The translations under genes were made by a program, and so were the position numbers. The notes below the pieces were generated by a model that was given only the letters and a program-made list of their open reading frames with translations, did not search any database and was not told the DNA's origin. A stretch of DNA of 53,430 nucleotides, taken from a virus. The DNA is taken from the IMG/VR virus record IMGVR_UViG_3300048927_000178, positions 1 through 53,430 of that record, one strand, 5' to 3'. The first letter of the stretch is position 1, and the number at the start of each line of letters is the position of its first letter. Positions 39,014 to 48,418 of the stretch are shown here, piece by piece.

Positions 39014-39070
39014 AAAGTGTTTGAATTGTATTATGCTGAGCAGGCAATTATTCATTCTAAGGACAAAACA

Positions 39071-39361
39071 ATGGAAATTACAGGCAAGCACGAGGGCGAC
39101 CTCCTGCCAAGTAGTGACGTGGTAATTCGCGGGATGGTTTGCGGTAATCTTGTAGTCCCAAATGGAATTAAAGCGCAAGTCCCCGGCATGGTAACAAAAA
39201 GAATTACCGTAGAGCCGGGCGGTATTCTCATCTTGCGAGGGATGGCCTCTGGAGGCGTTACTAACAACGGAGGATATGTCGAGATTTATGGCATGGTTAA
39301 CGGAGGTTTGATTGAAAACTCCGGAACCACGAAAGTCGACCCTGTCGCGCACATCAATTAA
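39071..39361 (+). CDS. Small beta-repeat (bactofilin-like) protein
   Basis: 96 aa. It consists of about five short beta turns with Gly every few residues (VVIRGMVCGNLVV, LILRGMASGGVTNNGGYVEI, IYGMVNGGLIENSGTTKV), suggesting a small beta-solenoid like bactofilin. The ATG at 39071 has AAGGA 7 nt upstream. It lies between tape measure and tail tip genes with its own terminator. Role unknown. Confidence 0.6.
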   Translation: MEITGKHEGDLLPSSDVVIRGMVCGNLVVPNGIKAQVPGMVTKRITVEPGGILILRGMASGGVTNNGGYVEIYGMVNGGLIENSGTTKVDPVAHIN

Positions 39362-39365
39362 ATAC

Positions 39366-39388
39366 AAACCCGCTTCGGCGGGTTTTTT
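39366..39388 (+). terminator. Terminator before tail tip genes
   Basis: AAACCCGC-TTCG-GCGGGTTT followed by Ts. Confidence 0.9.
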
Positions 39389-39404
39389 ATTGAGATAACC
39401 CCCC

Positions 39405-39758
39405 ATGCCAGAAACATTCATATGGAGCCCTCAAAAGGGCTTCACGGGCGATCGCACGCCTGATGTAGCCGTCGTGAAGTTGGGCGATGGCTATGAACAG
39501 CGCCAGGTTAAGGGCATCAACCCATTGATGGGAAAATACTCGCTGACGTTTATTGGGCGTGACGACTCTAAGTGCAGCCGTCCCAACGTGGCTAAAGCTG
39601 CTGATGCATTCCTGAAGGCACGCATGGCGGTGGAGTCGTTCAACTGGACGCCATCGGATACCGGTGTGCAAGGGCTGTATGTGTGTCGGTCATGGTCACT
39701 GCAAACAACGGGAATCCTTAGCCAATTGACAGCAACCTTTGAGCAGGTGCCGCGATGA
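39405..39758 (+). CDS. M: Minor tail protein M
   Basis: 117 aa. FIWSPQKGFTGDRTPDVAVV, KLGDGYEQR and LTATFEQVPR match lambda gpM-type tail tip proteins. It is coupled to L by ATGA. Confidence 0.88.
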   Translation: MPETFIWSPQKGFTGDRTPDVAVVKLGDGYEQRQVKGINPLMGKYSLTFIGRDDSKCSRPNVAKAADAFLKARMAVESFNWTPSDTGVQGLYVCRSWSLQTTGILSQLTATFEQVPR

Positions 39759-40459
39759 GAGACATACCAGCAGAACTCATTATCGAGAGCGTTGACGCCG
39801 GTGTCGGCGCAATGCTCGACCTGTACGAAGTGGACCTGCAAGCATTTGGTGGCGACGTTCTCCGATTTCATGCTGGAACAAACGGTTATTTCAACGACGT
39901 CATCTGGCAGAAAGTTGCTTATTCGGCATACCCCATTGACGTTGAAGGCTTTGAGGTTAAGTCAGAAGGCACCTATTCGCGGCCGACGATGAAAGTGGCA
40001 AACATCACCGGACTGATAACCGGCATCAACCACGATTTCGAGGATGCGCTGGGTGCAGTTGTAACGCGCCGGCAGGTTTTGGTTAAGCATCTCGACGCGG
40101 TTAACTTTCCGAACGGAAACGCTGATGCAGATCCGACTATGGAAGCGGTGTCGCGCTACGTTATCGAGGAAATGGCGGAAGAAACCTTCGAGACGGTCAC
40201 CTATAACCTTGCCACTCCGGTCGATTGCGACAATGCGATTATTCCGGCTCGTACAATTCTGGCTGACGTCTGCCAGTGGGTTTATCGCGGCGATGGTTGC
40301 GGTTACTCCGGCGGACCCGTTGCTGACGAGAAAGACAACCCAACCTCCGACATGTCGCGAGATAAATGCTCCAAGCATCGCAGCGGCTGCCGTCTTCGTT
40401 TCGCTAAACCAAGTGCGTTGCCATACGGCGGCTATCCAGGCTCAGCCAAGGTGTCATGA
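39755..40459 (+). CDS. L: Minor tail protein L
   Basis: 234 aa. The gpL pattern is IIESVDAGVGAMLDLYEVDL, then a C-terminal Cys domain (DVCQWVYRGDGCGYSG ... CSKHRSGC). In lambda gpL the C-terminal Cys residues hold an iron-sulphur cluster; the four Cys are present here. Coupled to K (ATGA). Confidence 0.9.
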   Translation: MRDIPAELIIESVDAGVGAMLDLYEVDLQAFGGDVLRFHAGTNGYFNDVIWQKVAYSAYPIDVEGFEVKSEGTYSRPTMKVANITGLITGINHDFEDALGAVVTRRQVLVKHLDAVNFPNGNADADPTMEAVSRYVIEEMAEETFETVTYNLATPVDCDNAIIPARTILADVCQWVYRGDGCGYSGGPVADEKDNPTSDMSRDKCSKHRSGCRLRFAKPSALPYGGYPGSAKVS

Positions 40460-41184
40460 TGATTGAATCTGAATGCCTGGCGTATGCCGCAGAGTCAGCA
40501 AATGAGGTGTGCGGGCTGATTATCGACGGTAACCGGTTTTGGCGTTGTGCGAATGAACATACCGAACCGGGGTGTAACTTCCGGATAGGCGAAAATGACT
40601 GGCTTGAAGCAGAAACGGCGGGGGAAATCACCGCCGTTTTTCATTCTCACCCTGAGCAAAAAATGGTGCTGTCCGCTGCCGATCGCACTGCACAACTGGC
40701 TACTGGAATCGAATGGTGGCTGGCAAGCGGGGGAGAGCTACGCAAATTCCGGCCTGTGCCGCATTTGCTGGGGCGCCGGTTTGAGCATGGCGTGATGGAC
40801 TGCTACACGCTGTTTCGGGACGCATACCACCTCTGCGGCATTGATTTGCCCCACTTTGAGAGAACCAACGGTTGGTGGGTGCGAGGTGAAAACCTCTACC
40901 TGAAGAACATGGCATCCAACGGATTTCACGATGTTGGCTTCAAGGCTATTCAGCCAGGGGATGTGATTATCCGCCGCGCATTTCCCGAGTGCGACCCATG
41001 CCACGCCATGATCTGGCTTGGTGACAACATCGTCCTGCATCACGAAGTGCACGGCAGGCTTAGCCGCCGCGAACCGCTTCGCCAGATTCACGTACCCCTG
41101 ATCCACTCCATCTGGAGGCATGAACAATGCTCATCGCTAGACCTAAGAGGAATTTATGATGATTTCAAATCAAAAACCCTATGA
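40456..41184 (+). CDS. K: Tail tip protein K (JAMM/MPN plus NlpC/P60)
   Basis: 242 aa. The N-terminal MPN/JAMM metalloprotease-like domain has FHSHPEQ. The C-terminal NlpC/P60 domain has the Cys of GVMDCYTLFRDAYHLCGIDL and the His of CHAMIWLGDN. It is a tail-tip hydrolase. The last 18 residues (after RHEQC) derive from the HNH insertion; without it the frame would stop directly after RHEQC. Confidence 0.9.
   Translation: MMIESECLAYAAESANEVCGLIIDGNRFWRCANEHTEPGCNFRIGENDWLEAETAGEITAVFHSHPEQKMVLSAADRTAQLATGIEWWLASGGELRKFRPVPHLLGRRFEHGVMDCYTLFRDAYHLCGIDLPHFERTNGWWVRGENLYLKNMASNGFHDVGFKAIQPGDVIIRRAFPECDPCHAMIWLGDNIVLHHEVHGRLSRREPLRQIHVPLIHSIWRHEQCSSLDLRGIYDDFKSKTL
41126..41131. repeat. Left junction repeat of HNH insertion
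   Basis: AATGCT at 41126-41131 is repeated at 41705-41710. Removing the 579 bp between them restores a K stop codon and an intact gpI start with its own GGAGG site. Confidence 0.6.
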
Positions 41185-41719
41185 GGAAATTTGGTTGCCA
41201 GTTCGTGGCTATGAAGATTTTTATAAGGTTTCCTCATCTGGTCTTGTATGGCGCATAGGCAAGTCAAAATGTTTAAAGCAGCACAAAGATCGACACGGAT
41301 ATCTGTACGTAACTCTGTGCGTTAATGGAAAGCCCGCGAAGAAATATGTTCATCGCTTGGTCGCAGATACTTTCATTGTTGGCGGATCGGACTTGTTGCA
41401 GGTCAACCATATCGATGGAGTTAAATCGAACAATGTTTACTTAAATCTGGAGTGGGTGACCGCTAAAGAGAATATAAGACATGCATTTAATACCGGCCTT
41501 AATAGGGCTGGCGCGCACCTTGCGAGTGGCAAAAAACATATGTGGTTTCAGGGCGTAGTCGTAGCCACATGCATCGAAAGCGGTAAGGAGACTTACATGC
41601 ATGGCGCCAAAGATATCAGGGCGAATGGTTTTACTGATTCTCTCGTTTATCGCTGCGTTAATGGAAAGCTTCAGCATCATAAGAAACACACGTTTCGGAG
41701 GGTGAATGCTGATATTTAA
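41156..41719 (+). CDS. HNH homing endonuclease (NUMOD4 type) between K and I
   Basis: 187 aa. The NUMOD4 motif is EEIWLPVRGYEDFYKVSSSG; the HNH core is VHRLVADTFIVGG and VNHIDGVKSNNVYLNLEWVT. The C-terminal part is a DNA-binding tail. GAGG lies 5 nt upstream. It overlaps K by 28 nt and I by 14 nt, in an otherwise strictly conserved gene pair, so it is a mobile insertion. Confidence 0.92.
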   Translation: MMISNQKPYEEIWLPVRGYEDFYKVSSSGLVWRIGKSKCLKQHKDRHGYLYVTLCVNGKPAKKYVHRLVADTFIVGGSDLLQVNHIDGVKSNNVYLNLEWVTAKENIRHAFNTGLNRAGAHLASGKKHMWFQGVVVATCIESGKETYMHGAKDIRANGFTDSLVYRCVNGKLQHHKKHTFRRVNADI

Positions 41720-42230
41720 ATTCGCTGGAAACTTACGACGACACTTCCGCCAAATCGCTTTAAACGTAGATACCCCATCCCAGGGGTTACGCCTGTTGCT
41801 GGCTCAGTGCCCAGCATTCAAACGCGACTTCTACCAAACCCGACTGCGCATGCGCATCGATGGCAGCGACATCTCAGCCGACAACCTTGAATTCCACATG
41901 AACCGGCATATCAAAGATGGCGCTACGGTGTTGTTCGTGCCGATCGTAGAAGGTTCGATTTCGGCGGTGGCGGCCGTATGGATTATGGTCGCGGTCACTG
42001 TCGCTTCAGTTGCCTATTCGCTCTATATGACCTCGCACATGAAGACGAGCTCATCAGCGGATCAGGACAGCAATTCCATCACCAACAACTCATTCACCAG
42101 CGCGGAGAACCGCATTGGGCAGGGCAGACCGGTTCCTCTGCTATTGGGTGAGATGGTTGTTGGCTCAAACGTAATCAGCCTTGGCATCGACACGTCGAAC
42201 AATCAGGACTGGAATATCTCAATTAGTTAA
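41706..42230 (+). CDS. I: Tail assembly protein I
   Basis: 174 aa. QGLRLLLAQCPAFKRDFYQT and the hydrophobic segment (AVAAVWIMVAVTVASVAYSL) match lambda gpI-type proteins, which help assemble the tip with J. The C-terminus (AENRIGQGRPVPLLLGEMVV) is the usual gpI end. It now uses a ribosome site (GGAGGG) supplied by the HNH gene. Confidence 0.88.
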   Translation: MLIFKFAGNLRRHFRQIALNVDTPSQGLRLLLAQCPAFKRDFYQTRLRMRIDGSDISADNLEFHMNRHIKDGATVLFVPIVEGSISAVAAVWIMVAVTVASVAYSLYMTSHMKTSSSADQDSNSITNNSFTSAENRIGQGRPVPLLLGEMVVGSNVISLGIDTSNNQDWNISIS

Positions 42231-42239
42231 GGTGAAAGC

Positions 42240-45200
42240 ATGGGCTCAGGCGGCGGCGGTGGCAGTACTCCAAAATTAATCGACGACAACCTCAAATCGA
42301 AGCAATTCCTCCGCGTTCTCGACCTTATCAGTGAAGGCCCAATCTACGGACCGGTAGACCAGCAGCACCTTTCCTCGTTCATGCTGAATAAGACGCCGGT
42401 CACCGATTCCCTAGGCGGCACGACGATTAATGGCGTGAGCGTGGCATGGCGCCCGGGCACGGCGACACAGACGCCAATCAACGGCTTTAATACCATTGAG
42501 GCTACAACGGTCGTTAACACGGACGTGACTCAGGCAACGCCTCTGGTGCGCACGGTTACGGACACTGATGTCGATCGCGTTCGTATGAACATCGGCGTGT
42601 CCAGCCTTGTTGAGCAGGACAGCAAAGGTAATCAGCACGAAACATCTGTGACGATGGTAATCGAAACCCGCTCTGGTAGCGCCGGTGCATGGCAAATCCA
42701 GAAGACAGTGACGATTACCGGTAAGCAGTCTGGCGAATATCTTGAAGCACACCTGTTTGATGCGCCTGAAACTAAGCCATTCGACATCCGCCTGCGCCGC
42801 GTTACAGCTGACAGCTCTAGCGACCTGCTGAACAACGGAACCATCTGGAACAGCTTCACCGAAATCACCGACGATAACCTGTCATACCCCTATGCTGCTG
42901 TCGCTGGCTGCGTGGTTGACCGTGACCAGTACACAGATACGCCTTCTCGCACCTACCACCTGCGCGGGTTGATTGTCGATGTGCCGGATAACTATGACCC
43001 GATCGCCAGAACTTACACCGGAATTTGGACAGGTGGGTTCAAATCGGCATGGACGAACAATCCAGCCTGGTTGTTCCGCGCACTGGTGAAGAACACGCGT
43101 TACGGTCTGGCACGACGAGCGGGCTATGTTGATGTCGATGACGGAAGCCTGTACGTGCTTTCGCAGTTTTGCGATCAGCTTGTCGATGACGGCTTTGGCG
43201 GCAAAGAACCACGCTTCACGCTTAATGCCTACATCACCGAGCAGAAAAGCGCGCGTGACCTGCTGGACGATATCGCGGGCATGTTCCGTGGCATCGCATT
43301 ATGGGATGGCATGCGTTTCTCAGTGATGCTGGATAACCCGCAAGACCCGGTTGCATCAATTACTAACGCGAACGTCGTGGATGGGCTGTTCACTTACAGC
43401 TCTATGAAGCGATCGGAGCGCTACAACGCGGTTATCGTCTCATGGACAGACCCGAATAACGGCTGGTCACAGGTTAAGGAATATGTGTCTGATGATGGCC
43501 TAATTGACCGCTACGGCTACAACGAAACCACTATGGAGGCTTTCGGTTGCACCTCTCGCGGACAGGCATTCCGCACCGGTAAATGGTTAATTGAAACAGC
43601 CAAGCGAGAAACCAAGAAAACCACCTTCAAGATGGCGCGAGAGGCAATTCGCTTCATCCCCGGCGACGTGGTGGAGGTGCTGGATAACAACTATGCAGCC
43701 ACGCGTCTTGGCGGTCGAATCATCTCGCACAGCGGCACGTCAATAACGGTTGATGCTGATGTGTCTGAGTTGGCCGGCGGCGGCGACAAAATGTCGATCA
43801 TGGGTTCAACTGGCAAGTTCATTAAATACGAGATTGCCAGTGTCACGGGTCGCGTTATCCGCCTCAAAACTGCGCCAGCGTGGGTGCGTGATGGCACCGT
43901 GTTTGTGATTTCTACTGACGAAGTCGCGCCGCGCCTTTTCCGCATCATGGGCATTTCCGAAGACGAGAACAACTCGGTTTACTCCATCTCTGCAACGCTG
44001 TACGACCCGAATAAGCAGGCTGTAGTCGATGACGGCGCGGTATTCGATACACCCGGCGATACGCTAAATGGTTATCGTGTGCCGAACATTGAGAACCTGC
44101 GCATCATCAACGTCAACAGCGAGACCATTCAGGTATCGGCGACCTGGGAGACTGCAACGCTCACCAAGAAGATCGTTTTCGAGCTCTATGTATACAGCAT
44201 GGACGGCAAAGTGGTTGCGCAGTATGAAACTGACCAGTTCCGTTATGACTTTTACGGCCTGGAGTCCGGGAGCTACTCGCTCGGTGTGCGTGGCCGGAAT
44301 GAGAACGGGATGAAGGGAGCAGAGACGCAGGTTAGCCTGGTGATCGGCGCTCCATCTGCGCCAACTTTCATTCAGTGGACGCCTGGCATCTTCTCCGCCG
44401 ACATCGTGCCGGTAATGAGTGTGTCAGCAACAACCGATACCTCTTTTGAGTTCTGGTACACCGGCGAAGTTCCTGCGAGCAGCATTGGCGCCGTGGAGAG
44501 TGAAGCGCAATTCCTCGGCCGCGCTTCACAGTGGACGCTTCACGGGCTGAAGGCTGACACGACCTACTACATGTATGTGCGCACCAAGAATGCATTCGGT
44601 GTATCGGCATTCGTACAGGCATCAGGTCAGGCTTCATCGGATATTCCGGGCATGATTGATTATATCGACGATGCGATCCGAAACTCAGAAGCTTTCGAGA
44701 ATCTGACCGGAAAAATCGACACAAACATCGAAGGCATGCTTCAGAACGCGCTGGATAACAACGCAACTGTCGATCACCAGTTCGCTATTAATGGAGAGGT
44801 TCGCGCTGACATCATTACTGTGAAAACCACAGTTGCGACTGTGTCACAGGCTATGGCGCAGTTGGAAAATCAGGTACAGGCTCAGATTGGTGACCTGAAT
44901 GCGGCCGTGAATGAAAAACTCACGGCAACCGTAACGGATAACGGGACCGCTAAAGCCTCCTACACATTAAGGGTGGGGATTACTCGCAGCGGTGTTTATT
45001 ACGGTGCTGGCATGGCTATAGGAATAGAGCCATCTGGCAGCTCTTATAAATCAACGCTGGCCTTCAATGCTGATCAGTTTGGCATTTATACCGGAAGTAA
45101 CGCCGGAAACTACCAGTTAGCATTCGCGACTGTAAATGGACAGGTCTTTATAAACGATGCATTTATCAATTATGCGTCAATAACACTGGCAAAGGTTGGT

Positions 45201-45377
45201 TCGTGGTATTCAGCAAACTATGTCCCAGCGCGTTCTGGCACGATCATGAATAATGATGGTTCATTCGAACTAAATGGAAATGGCGGCGTTGGTGGCGGTT
45301 CAAGATTGAACTCCAATGGCTTTGGTGTTTATGACACAGGTGGAGTTGAGAGGACTTTTATAGGGAAGCTAAACTGA
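42240..45377 (+). CDS. J: Tail tip protein J (host specificity)
   Basis: 1045 aa. The N-terminal region GSGGGGGSTPKLIDDNLKSK is followed by the conserved tail-hub core (about residues 20-620), Fn3-like domains (about 625-830), a coiled coil and a C-terminal variable tip. J binds the host receptor; the last about 150 residues should decide specificity. Its stop overlaps the next gene (TGATG). Confidence 0.95.
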   Translation: MGSGGGGGSTPKLIDDNLKSKQFLRVLDLISEGPIYGPVDQQHLSSFMLNKTPVTDSLGGTTINGVSVAWRPGTATQTPINGFNTIEATTVVNTDVTQATPLVRTVTDTDVDRVRMNIGVSSLVEQDSKGNQHETSVTMVIETRSGSAGAWQIQKTVTITGKQSGEYLEAHLFDAPETKPFDIRLRRVTADSSSDLLNNGTIWNSFTEITDDNLSYPYAAVAGCVVDRDQYTDTPSRTYHLRGLIVDVPDNYDPIARTYTGIWTGGFKSAWTNNPAWLFRALVKNTRYGLARRAGYVDVDDGSLYVLSQFCDQLVDDGFGGKEPRFTLNAYITEQKSARDLLDDIAGMFRGIALWDGMRFSVMLDNPQDPVASITNANVVDGLFTYSSMKRSERYNAVIVSWTDPNNGWSQVKEYVSDDGLIDRYGYNETTMEAFGCTSRGQAFRTGKWLIETAKRETKKTTFKMAREAIRFIPGDVVEVLDNNYAATRLGGRIISHSGTSITVDADVSELAGGGDKMSIMGSTGKFIKYEIASVTGRVIRLKTAPAWVRDGTVFVISTDEVAPRLFRIMGISEDENNSVYSISATLYDPNKQAVVDDGAVFDTPGDTLNGYRVPNIENLRIINVNSETIQVSATWETATLTKKIVFELYVYSMDGKVVAQYETDQFRYDFYGLESGSYSLGVRGRNENGMKGAETQVSLVIGAPSAPTFIQWTPGIFSADIVPVMSVSATTDTSFEFWYTGEVPASSIGAVESEAQFLGRASQWTLHGLKADTTYYMYVRTKNAFGVSAFVQASGQASSDIPGMIDYIDDAIRNSEAFENLTGKIDTNIEGMLQNALDNNATVDHQFAINGEVRADIITVKTTVATVSQAMAQLENQVQAQIGDLNAAVNEKLTATVTDNGTAKASYTLRVGITRSGVYYGAGMAIGIEPSGSSYKSTLAFNADQFGIYTGSNAGNYQLAFATVNGQVFINDAFINYASITLAKVGSWYSANYVPARSGTIMNNDGSFELNGNGGVGGGSRLNSNGFGVYDTGGVERTFIGKLN

Positions 45378-46438
45378 TGGCTGATGTGTATGGAATACGA
45401 ATAACTCCCGATGATGGTGGTAAGCAGATAATATTAGATGGCTCTGCAAGATTTATCTCTTACCTTGGATATCTTGAGCTAAACGGTGTAAATAGAACCC
45501 GTCAGGTAAAATCTCCTACTCCCGGAGCCTCACAACTAATAATTCCAAGAAACCTGATCCGCTCATTTGTAGGGGTAAACGGACCAAGCAGATTCTTTTA
45601 CATCAAAAGCTATAGCCTCTCTTCGTCAGGGGTTTTCACTTATGAAGTAGGAGGGCATCAGGATGCACAAACATCACAAAATGCTTTTGGCTTCGTTGAC
45701 ACTCTATCTGTCGATGGCGGCGCATCTCTGGGAAGCAGCCAATATGGAATACGAATCAGAAATGGGTCTGATTTCCTGAATTTAAATGACACCACGATGC
45801 TCGGATTTGTCACTTATCGAGCTGTCGTAAATATTAATGGAAGCTGGACCATACCGTCTGATGTTGTTGCTAAAGGAAACTATGTTTGCTTTGTGCGGTT
45901 TAGTGGCGGAGACAGGACATTATATCTTGAGCGTGGAAGCAATAGAATTGACGTTTATGGACCTGGGGGAGTGAGTGGAGGGACGGTAAATGGCGTGCAG
46001 ATAGTGATTGTTTCGTGCGGATTTTCACCAGAATTGCCAGCTTCAGGGTATGGGATGGTTATTCGCAATGCCGCCGGGGCAAATACTTTCACCAGTAAAT
46101 ATCCGCCAGTAATGTGGCGTGGTGCGGCATATAATTTCCCCGGATATGAAAATCAGGACACAAGTGATGGCGAAGTTTTGCAATGGATATCACCTTCATT
46201 GAGCATTGCCCAGCCTATGATCCCACTTTGTAGCATAGGTTCACAAAGCGGCGCTGAAAGTAGGTCTGATGCTACCTGGAAGTACAGGCCTATTATGTAC
46301 GCGGGTTTTAAGATGGATGGCTATCAGGTCTCCTGCGCGCGAGGCCCCACGGTTGGCGAGGGGGCTAAAACATTAAGCCCTAAAGCAATGCAGGTTGGTT
46401 GTTCCATACCATGCATCGATGCAGTCGATTACTTCTAA
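45377..46438 (+). CDS. DUF6453-like tail-associated protein
   Basis: 353 aa, beta-rich. DVYGIRITPDDGGKQIILDG and YGIRIRNGSDFLNLNDTTML are characteristic of proteins found directly after J in lambdoid phages (DUF6453 type). It is probably a central or side fibre component. AT-richer than J, so possibly exchanged as a module. Confidence 0.75.
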   Translation: MADVYGIRITPDDGGKQIILDGSARFISYLGYLELNGVNRTRQVKSPTPGASQLIIPRNLIRSFVGVNGPSRFFYIKSYSLSSSGVFTYEVGGHQDAQTSQNAFGFVDTLSVDGGASLGSSQYGIRIRNGSDFLNLNDTTMLGFVTYRAVVNINGSWTIPSDVVAKGNYVCFVRFSGGDRTLYLERGSNRIDVYGPGGVSGGTVNGVQIVIVSCGFSPELPASGYGMVIRNAAGANTFTSKYPPVMWRGAAYNFPGYENQDTSDGEVLQWISPSLSIAQPMIPLCSIGSQSGAESRSDATWKYRPIMYAGFKMDGYQVSCARGPTVGEGAKTLSPKAMQVGCSIPCIDAVDYF

Positions 46439-46457
46439 ATAACGCTTAATTTAATGA

Positions 46458-46481
46458 CCCGGCCATCGTGCCGGGTTTTTT
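46458..46481 (+). terminator. Terminator between tail genes
   Basis: CCCGGC-CATCGT-GCCGGG followed by six T residues. Confidence 0.85.
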
Positions 46482-46498
46482 ATTGCCCGGAGAACACT

Positions 46499-47677
46499 AT
46501 GCCAGCAGGCACCATTGCTCTAACAAATAACTCAGCAACCGTCACAGGCACAGGAACTAATTTCACTACTGAATTAAAAGTGAATGACTTTCTGGTTTCT
46601 ACTATCGGCGGTCTGGCATATACGCTTGGCGTTAAGTCGATCGAGTCGAATACATCTCTTACTCTGATGGAGAAATATACGGGGCCATCTGCAACAGGCC
46701 AGTCATGGACACCGGTTCCTTACGGTACGATGGCAGCTATTACTGCGCAGTTGGCAGCGCAGGTTACATACGCCATTCGTGGCTTCAACCTGGATAAAGC
46801 AAACTGGCAGCAGATCTTCACCGGCACTGGAACGGTTACGGTAACGCTGCCAGATGGAACCTCTTGGCAGGGGCCAGCTTGGAGTGGAATTACAAGCGCT
46901 TTGGCAAGCAAAGCCAACTCTTCTGATGTGCTGACTAAAGCCGACAATCTTGCCAGCGTTGCCGATAAATCGGCTGCCAGAACTAACATGGGCTTGGCTT
47001 ATGGTGCAGTTGCAGGAACTGTAGCTCAAGGTAATGACAGCCGCCTTAGCACTGTTAACAACAAAACAGGTGGCAGCCTGGCAGCAGGTTCTGGTCTTGA
47101 TATTATCAGCAACACCTTTTCTAATCCTGCGACAGGTACATTTCTAAATGGTGTTGATTTCCGTAGTTTTATTAACGGGCGCGGCGCTTATGGAGACAGT
47201 CGTGGTGCATTTTTTGGAATGCGGGCGATTGAACAGGTGGGCTCCAGTGTTTTCGGTGTGCTTCAGTACAATGGCTGGTCCGTAGACAGGTTCTGGCGCT
47301 TTTATTCCAACGGAAATGCGGAGGCGACGGCAGGAAACTGGGTGAATACTTCCGATGAGCGATTAAAAACTAACAAGCAGATAATCAAGGACCCGCTTTC
47401 TAAAATGCGCATGTTGCGGGGTTATTCATGGGATCGCCTTGATGACGCCTCTCCCGGTTATGGTTTTTTGGCTCAAGATCTTGAGAAAGTATTCCCGGAT
47501 GCAGTTTTTGAAGGCGGGTCTAGAAAGTTAAAAGATGGAACGGTAATTGAAAAGGTTAAAAATGTGGAACTGGCTGGTCCATCTGCTGCTCTTCATCACG
47601 AAACGCTTTTAGTTTTAATGGATATAGTCGAAGGGCTGGGTAAGCGCTTGAAGGATTTGGATGGACTCGACGCTTAA
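46499..47677 (+). CDS. Tail fibre protein with S74 intramolecular chaperone
   Basis: 392 aa. The N-terminal beta domain (TIALTNNSATVTGTGTNFTT) is the usual fibre attachment module. The C-terminal about 110 residues form a peptidase S74 chaperone (NTSDERLKTN near residue 283, then GYGFLAQDLEKVFPDAV), which trimerises the fibre and cleaves itself off at Ser285. The ATG at 46499 has GGAG 6 nt upstream. Confidence 0.92.
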   Translation: MPAGTIALTNNSATVTGTGTNFTTELKVNDFLVSTIGGLAYTLGVKSIESNTSLTLMEKYTGPSATGQSWTPVPYGTMAAITAQLAAQVTYAIRGFNLDKANWQQIFTGTGTVTVTLPDGTSWQGPAWSGITSALASKANSSDVLTKADNLASVADKSAARTNMGLAYGAVAGTVAQGNDSRLSTVNNKTGGSLAAGSGLDIISNTFSNPATGTFLNGVDFRSFINGRGAYGDSRGAFFGMRAIEQVGSSVFGVLQYNGWSVDRFWRFYSNGNAEATAGNWVNTSDERLKTNKQIIKDPLSKMRMLRGYSWDRLDDASPGYGFLAQDLEKVFPDAVFEGGSRKLKDGTVIEKVKNVELAGPSAALHHETLLVLMDIVEGLGKRLKDLDGLDA

Positions 47678-47697
47678 AAAAGCCCCGGCGACGGGGC
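47676..47697 (-). terminator. Leftward terminator after the tail fibre gene
   Basis: On the minus strand, GCCCCG-TCGC-CGGGGC is followed by six T residues. It would stop transcripts from the reversed lipoprotein gene entering the late operon antisense. Confidence 0.75.
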
Positions 47698-47823
47698 AGC
47701 TTAAGACCGCGTCCATCTTCGTGCAGGCTGCGGGTGTAACCTTGAGGTTAGACCATTTGAGCCGTTTCTTATACCAGCGCTCAGCTGCAGGCGTACCGTG
47801 AAGACTCCACTAAAGGAGGATGC

Positions 47824-48021
47824 ATGGATATTGAAGTTTGCGACCTTGCGATGGATGCAGTGCGTACCGTCATGGGGCAGGCGGTGATTAACATGCTTGA
47901 CGAGGGAATCCCGATTACCAATGAATCTCTGGTCGGGTACATGGCGGCAATGTTTGAAGATGAGGACGGGAGCTGTGTAGCTGAGTTAGCGATGTATCTC
48001 TTTGGAGTCAGCAAGCACTGA
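47824..48021 (+). CDS. AriR/YmgB-like small regulator
   Basis: 65 aa. VMGQAVINMLDEGIPITNES followed by helical segments recalls the AriR/YmgB biofilm and acid-resistance family (LGQAV...L...G...T). AAGGAGG lies 5 nt upstream, so strong translation is expected. Located outside the late operon terminator, it is probably a conversion gene. Confidence 0.5.
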   Translation: MDIEVCDLAMDAVRTVMGQAVINMLDEGIPITNESLVGYMAAMFEDEDGSCVAELAMYLFGVSKH

Positions 48022-48042
48022 ATTGTGCCTGCTGACTTTCAG

Positions 48043-48213
48043 TCATGCCTGAGGCTGGCCAACCGGTCCTTTACCTAATGGGCCGCCTGGTACTGACTCT
48101 CCACTTGGCGCGTGCGGTCTGCCATCCGGACCTACAGCAGGGCTTTCATGCTGGCAACCTGCTAATGTCATTAGACTTGTAATTATGATCATCCCACCTA
48201 AGAAGCTCTTCAT
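48043..48213 (-). CDS. 56-aa Pro/Gly-rich lipoprotein
   Basis: A signal peptide with lipobox LMTLAGC (Cys20) is followed by a mature chain of 36 residues rich in Gly and Pro (VGPDGRPHAPSGESVPGGPL). Of two ATGs, 48213 is better spaced from AAGGA. Small lipoproteins next to tail fibre or J genes in lambdoid phages (Cor-type) block receptors against superinfection; that role is inferred from size and place. Confidence 0.65.
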   Translation of the reverse strand: MKSFLGGMIIITSLMTLAGCQHESPAVGPDGRPHAPSGESVPGGPLGKGPVGQPQA

Positions 48214-48378
48214 CATTTCCTTTCCCCGTTAAAGCAACGATATGTTGCTAATTAAGCGTAGATTTCTAATCGCTTAAGTCAAAAAGCCATCAGTTAAAAA
48301 ACTAAATTTCTTTACCCACCAATGGCTTTACAAATTCCTCAAGTGCAGCGACTTGATCGATCCCACCGATCGATATTA

Positions 48379-48394
48379 CTGTATTTATATACAG
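48379..48394. promoter_or_regulatory. LexA box (SOS operator)
   Basis: CTGT-ATTTATAT-ACAG with flanking TA on both sides is an essentially ideal enterobacterial LexA site. It lies 24 bp upstream of the first gene of the umuC operon. Confidence 0.9.
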
Positions 48395-48418
48395 TATCTA
48401 TCAGGGAGGGAGATGATC

